From NCBI GenBank assembly GCA_051414845.1, contig CP183313.1, forward strand, positions 1,860,001 to 1,924,000: 64,000 nucleotides of DNA. Reading direction: 5' to 3'. Origin of the DNA: Simonsiella sp051414845 (lineage in GTDB: Bacteria; Pseudomonadota; Gammaproteobacteria; Burkholderiales; Neisseriaceae). Below the pieces are notes generated by a model that worked only from the letters and a program-made list of their open reading frames with translations, ran no database searches and had not been told where the DNA came from. This document shows, piece after piece, positions 56,941 through 64,000 of the stretch (its first letter is position 1; each line of letters begins with the position of its first letter). Made by a program: the position numbers and the translations under genes.

Positions 56941-57075
56941 AATCTGTCCCCTCCCCTGCTTGCGGGGGAGGGTTAGGGTGAGGGCAAAATTTTGGAACAA
57001 TAACATCATCCTCCTACACCCAACAATTTAACCCCCACCCTAGCCCTCCCCCTTCATAGAGGGAGGGAACAGATT
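56941..57075. repeat. CCCTCCC/GGGAGGG element, paired copy
   Basis: Outer ends AATCTGTCCCCTCC and GGAGGGAACAGATT are near-inverted. Each half carries its own GC-rich hairpin with GGGTTAGGGTGAGGGC / CCCCCACCCTAGCCCTCC, separated by an AT-rich middle. Same family as 60980-61110 and 10020-10064. Lies between nuoL and the hydrolase gene. Confidence 0.82.
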
Positions 57076-57110
57076 ACAGCAAAATTGTCTGTTTCAGGCA
57101 GCTTGAAACA

Positions 57111-59126
57111 TCACTTAAACCACAAATTCCAGAAAAACGCCACAATCAACACCAACACCCCAGCCACCATCACAGCCGCATAGGTGTAGATGAAACCCGT
57201 CTGCGCTTTGCGGACTTGCGCGGCGATGTTGCCGACCAGTTTGGCGGAATTGTTCACAATGCCGTTGTCAATAATCATGGTGTCGCCCACTTTCCAGAAC
57301 AGCTCACCCAATTTTCGGCTGCCTTTGGCGAACACGTTGAAGTAAATCACGTCCAAATAGTATTTGTTGTCCAACAGCTTATAAATGGGTTTGCAGGCTG
57401 CCTGAATTTTCGCGGGCAAATGCGGTGCTTTCACATACAAGAACCACGCTGCTGCCACGCCCGCAATCGCCAAATACAACACAGGGCTAACCAAGCTATG
57501 CGTTACCATGCCGAAAATGCCGTGATAGTGTTCCGCCATAATCGTCATCACAGGGTGCGCTTCGTTATTCACATAAATCACATCTTTGAAAAAATCGCCA
57601 TACAACAAAGGTTTAATCGTCAATGCACCAATAATCACAGACGGCACAGCCAAGAACAACAAGGGGAAAGTTACCACCCAAGGGCTTTCGTACGGATTGT
57701 CATTGGGCGACAAGCCGTGATGATGTGCGTCATCGTGATGTTCATCGTGGGCATGATGATTTTCGCGCCAACGCTCTTTGCCGTGAAACACGATAAAGTA
57801 TTGACGGAACGCATAAAATGCGGTTACAAACACGCTCGCCAACACGGCAAAATAGGCAAAGCCACTACCCGTCAAATTGCTGAATTTCACGGCTTCAATA
57901 ATGGAATCTTTGGAATAAAAGCCTGAAAACAAAGGCGTACCAATCAGCGACAAATTGCCCAACAGCATGGTAATCCAAGTAATCGGCATGTATTTACGCA
58001 AATTGCCCATATTTCGCATATCTTGGTCGTGGTGCATGCCGATAATCACGCTACCAGCCGCCAAGAACAGCAAGGCTTTGAAAAATGCGTGCGTCATCAC
58101 ATGGAACATGGCGATAGAATACGCCGACACGCCCAGCGCAACGGTCATGTAGCCCAGTTGCGACAAAGTGGAATACGCAATCACGCGCTTAATGTCGTTT
58201 TGGATTGTGCCGAGAAAGCCCATAAACAGCGCAGTAATCGCACCAATCACCATAATCACGCTCAATGCTGTGGTACTCATTTCGTACATGGGCGACATGC
58301 GCGACACCATAAACAAACCAGCCGTAACCATGGTTGCCGCGTGAATCAATGCGGAAATCGGGGTTGGACCTTCCATAGAATCAGGCAGCCAAACGTGTAA
58401 GGGGAATTGCGCGGATTTACCCATTGCACCCACAAACAGCAGCAAACAAGTTACGGTAATCAAATCCGTGCCGAGAAATTGCATGCCCACCACATTCGGC
58501 AAATAGGCGAACACGTCCGCATAACGCAGGCTGCCACCAAAATAGCCCAGCACCAAACCAATGCCCAGCAAAAAGCCGAAATCGCCCACGCGATTCACTA
58601 GAAACGCTTTTAAATTGGCGAAAATCGCGCTGTCGCGTTTGAAATAGAAACCAATCAGCAAGTACGACACCAAGCCCACCGCTTCCCAACCGAAAAACAG
58701 TTGAATGAAGTTGTTGGACATAATCAACATCAACATGCTGAATGTAAACAAGGAGATGTAGCTGAAAAAGCGTTGGTAGCCTGTTTCTTCATCGTGCATG
58801 TAGCCGATGGTGTAGATGTGTACCATCAGCGACACGGACGTTACCACCACCATCATCATGGCGGTCAGGCTGTCCACGAGAAAGCCGACTGAAAAGTCCA
58901 CACCACCCATGGTGAGCCATGTGTACACGTTTTCGTCAAACTTGGCGCGTGTGCCAGTTGCAAAACCATACAGCACATAGGCGGACAACAGCGCAGAAAT
59001 CGCCACACCTGAAATGGTGGCGGTGTGTGCGCCACGCCGTCCGATTTGCTTGCCAAACAAGCCTGCTAGCAAACAGCCCACCAATGGCGTGAGCGCGATG
59101 ATTAAATATAAAGTCATGTCGTTCAT
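57111..59126 (-). CDS. nuoL: NADH-quinone oxidoreductase subunit L
   Basis: 671 residues. Largest antiporter-like subunit, at the distal end of the complex I membrane arm, with the long C-terminal lateral helix (HL) that runs along NuoM and NuoN. Conserved segments: FFGWEAVGLVSYLLIGFYF, KSAQFPLHVWLPDSMEGPTPISALIHAATMVTAG, AYSTLSQLGYMTVALG. A cytoplasmic or periplasmic His-rich loop NHHAHDEHHDDAHHHG (around residues 455-470) is notable; similar loops occur in other NuoL proteins. Spacing to nuoK is enlarged by two small extra genes. Confidence 0.97.
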   Translation of the reverse strand: MNDMTLYLIIALTPLVGCLLAGLFGKQIGRRGAHTATISGVAISALLSAYVLYGFATGTRAKFDENVYTWLTMGGVDFSVGFLVDSLTAMMMVVVTSVSLMVHIYTIGYMHDEETGYQRFFSYISLFTFSMLMLIMSNNFIQLFFGWEAVGLVSYLLIGFYFKRDSAIFANLKAFLVNRVGDFGFLLGIGLVLGYFGGSLRYADVFAYLPNVVGMQFLGTDLITVTCLLLFVGAMGKSAQFPLHVWLPDSMEGPTPISALIHAATMVTAGLFMVSRMSPMYEMSTTALSVIMVIGAITALFMGFLGTIQNDIKRVIAYSTLSQLGYMTVALGVSAYSIAMFHVMTHAFFKALLFLAAGSVIIGMHHDQDMRNMGNLRKYMPITWITMLLGNLSLIGTPLFSGFYSKDSIIEAVKFSNLTGSGFAYFAVLASVFVTAFYAFRQYFIVFHGKERWRENHHAHDEHHDDAHHHGLSPNDNPYESPWVVTFPLLFLAVPSVIIGALTIKPLLYGDFFKDVIYVNNEAHPVMTIMAEHYHGIFGMVTHSLVSPVLYLAIAGVAAAWFLYVKAPHLPAKIQAACKPIYKLLDNKYYLDVIYFNVFAKGSRKLGELFWKVGDTMIIDNGIVNNSAKLVGNIAAQVRKAQTGFIYTYAAVMVAGVLVLIVAFFWNLWFK

Positions 59127-59216
59127 GGAAGTGAACCTTTTTGATTTTTAAAAACTTTTTCAGCTATTTTTTTATTTTGGACTATTTTCAGGCTGCCTGA
59201 AAAACACGAAAGCTGG

Positions 59217-59543
59217 CTATCGTTTTTTTACGATAAAATCATTTCCGTACACTTCAATTTTTAAATTCTCTGATTGCTCAATCATTTTTAATACATTTTC
59301 AATACTGGTGTCTTTTACTCTTAAAGAAACTTTCCCAGAAATGTTGGCATCAACATAAAATTTTTTGCCTGTTTCTTTTCCAATAATTGCAAACAATGTT
59401 TTAATCTCAATATCTTGAAAAACCGCAGAGATGTTTTTTTGTTGAACAGTAATTGATGTATTTTTAGATGTTGTTACCTCATTGGTATTTGCATAAGCCA
59501 ATCCATTCAACATCAAAGCCAAAATAAGTAATGTTTTTTTCAT
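59217..59543 (-). CDS. Stand-alone secretin/TonB short N-terminal (STN) domain protein
   Basis: 108 residues from the second ATG (59543; GGAATG upstream). Signal peptide MKKTLLILALMLNGLAYA, then a Ser/Thr/Asn-rich spacer and a single STN fold: VQQKNISAVFQDIEIKTLFAIIGKETGKKFYVDANISGKVSLRVKDTSIENVLKMIEQSENLKIEVYGNDFIVKKR. STN domains normally sit at the N-terminus of secretins or FecA-type receptors; here nothing follows. It should be a small periplasmic protein. Placed among nuo genes with no obvious link to complex I. It could interact with a secretin such as PilQ or with a receptor, but this is conjecture. Confidence 0.75.
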   Translation of the reverse strand: MKKTLLILALMLNGLAYANTNEVTTSKNTSITVQQKNISAVFQDIEIKTLFAIIGKETGKKFYVDANISGKVSLRVKDTSIENVLKMIEQSENLKIEVYGNDFIVKKR

Positions 59544-59591
59544 ATTAATCATTCCTAAATATTCAAAATTCTTTTCAGGCTGCCTGAAAAT

Positions 59592-59882
59592 TCAAAAATT
59601 ATCGCGTTTTCCGTTGGCAATTTCCAATCTACGCGTTACGCCAACTCCGAAAATCAAACCGCCAATGATTGCAAAATAAATATTCCAAAAAAACATACCA
59701 ACTGGAAACAGGAAAAACACCACGCCAGCCAATGCGCTCAAAATGATTTCATCGCGCGTAACCGTCAACGAAAACAGGTTCTGATACAGCCATGAACCGA
59801 TTGCCGCGCTGCCGCAAGTCGCCACCAGATACAGCAATCGTGCGCCATTAGTGGCGGTTAAAATATCGGTTTCGCTTAACAT
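59592..59882 (-). CDS. Small membrane protein of unknown function between nuoL and nuoK
   Basis: 96 residues. Three hydrophobic segments (LLYLVATCGSAAIGSWLYQNLF, EIILSALAGVVFFLFPVGMFF, IYFAIIGGLIFGVGV) and a short charged tail (TRRLEIANGKRDNF). AAAGG lies 8 bases before the start. I do not recognise a family. It is co-directional and closely spaced with the nuo genes and the STN protein gene, but complex I has no standard subunit of this kind. Confidence 0.65.
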   Translation of the reverse strand: MLSETDILTATNGARLLYLVATCGSAAIGSWLYQNLFSLTVTRDEIILSALAGVVFFLFPVGMFFWNIYFAIIGGLIFGVGVTRRLEIANGKRDNF

Positions 59883-59959
59883 GATTTTGACCTTTCAGGC
59901 TGCCTGCATGATTTTATTCACTGGACGCGCAGTCCTTTCAGGCTGCCTGAAAATCCCCA

Positions 59960-60265
59960 TTAGCCTTTCAGCGTATTCAATTCGGTAACGTTAATCGTTT
60001 GTCGGTTGCGGAACACCAGCACCATAATCGCCAAACCAATCGCGCTTTCTGCCGCCGCCACAGTCAGCACGAAAAACACGAAAATCTGCCCAGCCGTGTC
60101 GCCCAAATACTGCGAAAACGCAATAAAGTTAAAATTCACCGCCAGCAACATCAATTCAATAGACATCAAAAGCACCAACACATTTTTGCGGTTCATGTAA
60201 ATTCCCATCGCGCTAATGCCAAACAGCAACGCCGCCAGCACCAAATAATGTGTAATTGTAATCAT
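59960..60265 (-). CDS. nuoK: NADH-quinone oxidoreductase subunit K
   Basis: 101 residues, three helices. Typical sequence with the membrane-buried glutamates in VLVLLMSIELMLLAVNFNFIAFS and AAAESAIGLAIMVLVFRNR, needed for proton transfer in the membrane arm. Start overlaps the nuoJ stop by four bases (ATGA). GAGAG upstream. Confidence 0.97.
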   Translation of the reverse strand: MITITHYLVLAALLFGISAMGIYMNRKNVLVLLMSIELMLLAVNFNFIAFSQYLGDTAGQIFVFFVLTVAAAESAIGLAIMVLVFRNRQTINVTELNTLKG

Positions 60266-60912
60266 GATTGGCTCTCTTCCGTGTGTTCAGGCTGTGTGGC
60301 TTTGGGCGTTTGCACTTCTGATTGCATTTTCACCATACGCAAGCGACCTTCTGCCGCGTTCACTTTCACTTGGTCGGCAGGATTGATGTATTTCGGATTG
60401 GTGGATTTACGATGCACCAGCGCAATCGCCGCCACCATGCCCAACACGAGCAACACCGCCGCCAATTCAAATTGCAGCAAATAAGTCGTGTAAAGCTGCA
60501 TACCCAAATCACGCACATTGCTGTAATCCGCCGCGATGTTGATTTCCTTGTTCAACACCGACAAATTGGTATCGGGCGCAACAAAAATCGCAATCAGCAA
60601 CGCCGCCATCAACACGCCGACCGTCATCGCCGCAGGTGCGTGTCGCCAAAAGCCTTTACGCATTTCTTCAATGTCAATGTTCAGCATCATAATCACGAAC
60701 AAAAACAAAACCATTACCGCGCCAACGTATACCACCACCAGCGTGATGCCCAAAAATTCCGCTTGCATCAAGAGCCACATCATCGCCGACACGCAAAAAG
60801 TCAGCACCAAATGCAAAGTGGCGTGAACAGGGTTTTTCGCGGTAACCGTTTGCAATGCGCCATACAAAATAATCGCGGCGAATATATAGAATAAAACGAG
60901 TTGGAAAGTCAT
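60262..60912 (-). CDS. nuoJ: NADH-quinone oxidoreductase subunit J
   Basis: 216 residues, five helices in the first ~165 (ending VLGMVAAIALVHR), with the pi-bulge helix segment ITLVVVYVGAVMVLFLFVIMML characteristic of NuoJ. The C-terminal ~45 residues (VNAAEGRLRMVKMQSEVQTPKATQPEHTEESQS) are hydrophilic. Translationally coupled to nuoK. Confidence 0.96.
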   Translation of the reverse strand: MTFQLVLFYIFAAIILYGALQTVTAKNPVHATLHLVLTFCVSAMMWLLMQAEFLGITLVVVYVGAVMVLFLFVIMMLNIDIEEMRKGFWRHAPAAMTVGVLMAALLIAIFVAPDTNLSVLNKEINIAADYSNVRDLGMQLYTTYLLQFELAAVLLVLGMVAAIALVHRKSTNPKYINPADQVKVNAAEGRLRMVKMQSEVQTPKATQPEHTEESQS

Positions 60913-60979
60913 GATTTGCTTTCTGTAATGTTTAACTTTGGGTTTTCAGGCTGCCTAAAAAGTTGAATATCTTGCTAAC

Positions 60980-61110
60980 TTGTCCCCTCCCCATCCCAAA
61001 TGGGGGAGGGTTAGGGTGGGGGCTTTTCGTTCTTGTAGAAATTTTATTTTGTAGCAACTTTCGTAACCCCACCCCAGCCCTCCCCCGCGCCGTAGGGGAG
61101 GGAGCAGATT
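60980..61110. repeat. CCCTCCC/GGGAGGG element, second paired copy
   Basis: TTGTCCCCTCCCC...GGGGGAGGGTTAGGGTGGGG, AT-rich middle, then CCCCACCCCAGCCCTCCCCC...GGGGAGGGAGCAGATT. Same organisation as 56941-57075; fills the gap between nuoI and nuoJ. Confidence 0.82.
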
Positions 61111-61118
61111 GCTATAAA

Positions 61119-61598
61119 TCAACGATACGGTGCGTCCGCCGCTTTGCGTTTGGCGATTTCGGCTTCGTATTTATCGCCAATCGCCAGCAAAATCGGTTTG
61201 GTCATGTGCAAATCGCCGCGTTTTTCGCCGTGATATTCAAAGATATGCGTTTCCACAATCGCGTCCACAGGACACGCCTCTTCACAAAAACCACAGAAAA
61301 TACATTTGGTTAAGTCAATATCGTAGCGCGTAGTGCGGCGAGTGCCGTCTTCGCGTTGTTCGCTTTCAATGTTAATCGCCATCGCGGGGCAAACGGCTTC
61401 ACACAGTTTGCACGCAATGCAACGCTCTTCGCCATTGGGATAACGGCGTTGCGCGTGCAGCCCACGAAAACGCACCGATTGCGGCGTTTTTTCTTCGGGG
61501 AAATAAATCGTGTCTTTACGCGCGAAAAAGTTTTTCAGCGTTACGCCCATGCCTTTGACGAGTTCGCCCAGCAGGAAGGTTTTTACAAAATTAGCCAT
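61119..61598 (-). CDS. nuoI: NADH-quinone oxidoreductase subunit I
   Basis: 159 residues from ATG 61598 (MANFVKTFLLGELVKGMGVTLKNFF). Ferredoxin-like subunit that holds clusters N6a and N6b in the peripheral arm. Two 4Fe-4S motifs are seen: CIACKLCEAVCP and CIFCGFCEEACP, each with the four cysteines in CxxCxxCxxxCP spacing. Between nuoH and nuoJ, but both gaps (220 and 206 bases) contain repeats. Confidence 0.97.
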   Translation of the reverse strand: MANFVKTFLLGELVKGMGVTLKNFFARKDTIYFPEEKTPQSVRFRGLHAQRRYPNGEERCIACKLCEAVCPAMAINIESEQREDGTRRTTRYDIDLTKCIFCGFCEEACPVDAIVETHIFEYHGEKRGDLHMTKPILLAIGDKYEAEIAKRKAADAPYR

Positions 61599-61745
61599 AA
61601 GGTACACCCTACTCTTTTGGTGTGGATTGTTTTATTGACAATAACTTTTCAGGCAGCCTGTGAAATGTGCAGGCTGGTTTTTATCTATCATATATGTATT
61701 TTAGCTGCGTTGAACTTGTTCTCAGGCTGCCTGAAAACAAAGTTC

Positions 61746-61812
61746 GTAGGTCGGACATTCATGCCCGACATGATTAACGGTACGCTATGTCGGGCATGAA
61801 TGCCCGACCTAC
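61746..61812. repeat. REP-like element (GTAGGTCGG...CCGACCTAC), intergenic copy
   Basis: 67 bp with ends GTAGGTCGGACATTCATGCC and inverted GTAGGTCGGGCATTCATGCC. Nearly the same as the copy inside earP (16781-16848), and likewise beside a DUS (61727-61737). Between nuoH and nuoI. Confidence 0.9.
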
Positions 61813-61818
61813 AACTCA

Positions 61819-62895
61819 TCACTTCCACAAACTCAACGGCGACGCCATCCAGCCTGCCAGCACTGCAATGCAAATAAAGCCAATCGGAATCAAAATTTTC
61901 CAGCCCAAACGCATGATTTGGTCGTAGCGGTAACGTGGGAATGTGGCACGAATCCACAAATAGCCGTACAGCACAAACGCCATTTTCGCAAACATCCAAA
62001 ATGCGCTCGGCACGCCGATGATGCCCCAGCTTTGTGGGAATGGCGACAACCAGCCACCCAAGAACATAATCGCCGTCAATGCGCCAATCAAAATCATGAA
62101 AATGTATTCAGCAAGGAAGAACAGCGCGAACGCAAAGCCCGAATATTCCACATGGAAACCTGCCACGATTTCGCTCTCGCCTTCCGCCACGTCAAACGGC
62201 GCACGGTTGGTTTCCGCTACCGCCGAAATCAGGTAAACAATAAACGCAGGGAATAAAGTAAACCAGTTCCACGAGAAAATAGAACCACCTGCAATACCTT
62301 GCGCTTGTGCCGCCACAATCTCTTTGAAATTCAGGCTGCCTGAAACCATAATCACGCACACCAGCGCGGCAGACATAGCGATTTCATACGAAATCGTTTG
62401 CGCCGATGAACGCATCGCGCCCAAAAACGCATATTTAGAGTTACTAGCCCAGCCCGCGATAATCACGCCATACACCGACAGCGAGGTAATCATCAAAATA
62501 TACAGCAAACCTGCGTCAATATTGGTCAGCACCCATTCTTCGTTGAACGGAATCACCGCCCAAGCGGCAAAAGATGGCGCAAGCGACAACATCGGTCCAA
62601 TATAAAACAAGGCTTTATTAGACAAAGTCGGGCGCGTTACTTCTTTAAACAGCAATTTCAACACGTCGGCAAACGGCTGAATCAAGCCCCAAGGCCCAAC
62701 CACGTTTGGGCCTGTTCGCAACTGCATAAAGCCAATCACTTTGCGTTCAAAGTAAGTGAGATACGCCACCGTTAAAATCAAAGGGGCTAAAATCAACACG
62801 ATTTTGACCAAAATTGAGACAATTAAACCAATCGTAACGCCTATACTGCCCAACGCCAGCACTTCGGCAAAAAAGTTCTGAAACCATTGTTGCAT
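61819..62895 (-). CDS. nuoH: NADH-quinone oxidoreductase subunit H
   Basis: 358 residues. Quinone-site subunit linking the two arms of complex I; eight helices. Typical segments: ERKVIGFMQLRTGPNVVGPWGLIQPFADVLKLLFKE, AFAAWAVIPF-like region, ETNRAPFDVAEGESEIVAGFHVEYSG and the C-terminal RATFPRYRYDQIMRLGWKILIP. Two bases after nuoG. A DUS lies in the gene at about 62329-62343 (SGSLNF). Confidence 0.97.
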   Translation of the reverse strand: MQQWFQNFFAEVLALGSIGVTIGLIVSILVKIVLILAPLILTVAYLTYFERKVIGFMQLRTGPNVVGPWGLIQPFADVLKLLFKEVTRPTLSNKALFYIGPMLSLAPSFAAWAVIPFNEEWVLTNIDAGLLYILMITSLSVYGVIIAGWASNSKYAFLGAMRSSAQTISYEIAMSAALVCVIMVSGSLNFKEIVAAQAQGIAGGSIFSWNWFTLFPAFIVYLISAVAETNRAPFDVAEGESEIVAGFHVEYSGFAFALFFLAEYIFMILIGALTAIMFLGGWLSPFPQSWGIIGVPSAFWMFAKMAFVLYGYLWIRATFPRYRYDQIMRLGWKILIPIGFICIAVLAGWMASPLSLWK

Positions 62896-62897
62896 GA

Positions 62898-64000
62898 TTA
62901 TGCCCTTTTCAATTCAATGCTGTTCATCAATCCGCCAAGTACCGCGTTGTCGCTGTGATGCGGCAGATAAACCACATTTTCAGGCAGCGTACTATCGCTG
63001 CGAACCACCACATTCACGCTCGCGCCATTTTGTCGTGCCGTGGCGATGTCGCCGTCCACCAAGCTAAATGTTGCCAAAGTGATTGGATTCACACGCGCTT
63101 CAGGCGTGGCGGCGTGGCTGGTCTGTTGCAACGATTGGGCACGTCGCACAATCGGGTCGGTATGGTAAATGCCTACACCACCTACGCGCACGGTTTTCAG
63201 GCTGCCTGAAATGGGTGCGGCTGTGCCTGTGAATGTGCTGCGGTTATTTAATTTTTCAGGCAGCGTGTTCACATTCAATGCTTCGGCTAACACTTGTTCT
63301 TGTGTTTCAAAATCAAAGCCTTGCAATTCAAACACATTACCCAACACGCGCAAAATTTTCCACAATGGGCGGCTTTCTCCCAAACCTTGCACTACGCCAT
63401 GGAATGACTGCAAACGCCCTTCCATGTTAATCAGGCTGCCTGCGGTTTCGGTGAACGGTGCAATTGGCAACATCACGTCCGCCACTTCGCGCAAAGCATC
63501 GCTTTCGTATGCGGTAAACGCCAACACGCTGCCTGCTTGTTTTAAAGCTGCCATTGCTTGTGCGCCGCCCAAAACATCGGTTTCAGGGTCAATATTCAGC
63601 AACACAACGGCTTTTTTCGGCTGCGCCACCATGTCAGCAATATTGGCGCGATTGAAACCCAACACGTCCGCACCTACGCTGTTTGCCGCTTGTGGCAACA
63701 CGCCCAAAATTGCACCTGTTTGTTGTGCCAGATTTTGTGCGGCGGCGTAAATATCGGCATAATCAGGCGAATTTTGTACATCCGCACCCAAAACAATCGC
63801 CGCGCGCTCCGCGTTTTTCAGGCTGCCTGAAACCAATTCAGGTACGTTGTTTAAATAAGTTGTCCATTGATTCGGGTGAACCATATCGTGTACCAACAAG
63901 GGCATATGCAATTCTTCGCGATTGGCTGCCACCACGCTTAGCACCATGCCATTTTTAGCCGCACGACGCAAACGCGCCGTCAGCAAAGGCTGTTCTTTAC
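62898..64000 (-). CDS. nuoG: NADH-quinone oxidoreductase subunit G, C-terminal part
   Basis: The frame is open to the window edge (reads KEQPLLTARLRRAAKNG at the border), giving about 367 C-terminal residues; the N-terminal iron-sulfur part lies outside. It shows the molybdopterin-oxidoreductase-like domain of NuoG: GAILGVLPQAANSVGADVLGF, VLLNIDPETDV, SVLAFTAYESDALREVADVMLPIAPFTETAGSLINMEGRLQSF. At least three DUS are translated within it (e.g. SGSLKN, SGSLKT). NuoG carries electrons along the peripheral arm. Confidence 0.93.
   Translation of the reverse strand, partial: KEQPLLTARLRRAAKNGMVLSVVAANREELHMPLLVHDMVHPNQWTTYLNNVPELVSGSLKNAERAAIVLGADVQNSPDYADIYAAAQNLAQQTGAILGVLPQAANSVGADVLGFNRANIADMVAQPKKAVVLLNIDPETDVLGGAQAMAALKQAGSVLAFTAYESDALREVADVMLPIAPFTETAGSLINMEGRLQSFHGVVQGLGESRPLWKILRVLGNVFELQGFDFETQEQVLAEALNVNTLPEKLNNRSTFTGTAAPISGSLKTVRVGGVGIYHTDPIVRRAQSLQQTSHAATPEARVNPITLATFSLVDGDIATARQNGASVNVVVRSDSTLPENVVYLPHHSDNAVLGGLMNSIELKRA

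Noticed and set aside
61688..61999. Open frames crossing the REP-like element near nuoH
   Set aside because: They depend on the inverted repeat and overlap the real nuoH frame; no ribosome site or domain.

Overview
The window is chromosomal DNA of a member of the Neisseriaceae that is not a classical Neisseria, most likely of the Simonsiella/Alysiella/Kingella kind. The main evidence is several dozen copies of a 15-bp quasi-palindrome, TTCAGGCWGCCTGAA. It contains the 12-mers AGGCAGCCTGAA and AGGCTGCCTGAA, which are described as the Kingella and Simonsiella dialects of the neisserial DNA uptake sequence (DUS), one on each strand. Gene content agrees: FetA, TbpA/TbpB, Slam and ZnuD relatives, EarP and Correia-like miniature repeats. 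I cannot name the species from sequence alone.

Layout. 1-1.6 kb: end of a hipBA toxin-antitoxin module beside what looks like the displaced 3' tail and terminator of a tmRNA gene, possibly an island boundary. 1.6-5.3 kb: trpG, divergent bioH/comF, trmL, rlpA. 5.5-10.7 kb: rimP-nusA-infB operon on the minus strand, with its own promoter and a leader hairpin. 10.8-19.8 kb: tRNA-Leu, a Bcr/CflA transporter, an OmpA-type lipoprotein, an ArsR-like regulator, uhpT, a formate/nitrite channel, earP carrying an in-frame repeat insertion, a TlpA-like thioredoxin, a broken gene, and an L,D-transpeptidase with a BamE-like lipoprotein. 19.8-23.9 kb: a large trimeric autotransporter adhesin. 24.5-29.5 kb: tRNA-Ser, metE, a thioredoxin gene broken by an amber codon, rlmL, pspC. 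29.7-36.2 kb: znuD, dapD, gyrA.

36.7-51.7 kb is a metal-acquisition region: slam facing tbpBA (transferrin iron), then a fetABCDE ferric-siderophore operon split by a GIY-YIG protein gene and by an opposite-strand lipoprotein gene. 52.0-53.2 kb: a dead IS5-like element with DUS at both ends. 53.3-64 kb: nuoN to nuoG of respiratory complex I on the minus strand, interrupted by an isochorismatase-like hydrolase gene, a stand-alone secretin/TonB short-domain protein, a small membrane protein and several intergenic repeats.

Common themes are surface uptake of iron and zinc (FetA, TbpA/B with Slam, ZnuD), natural transformation (DUS everywhere, ComF), and heavy occupation of intergenic and even coding DNA by small mobile repeats. 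Convergent or paired DUS serve as hairpin terminators at many gene ends.
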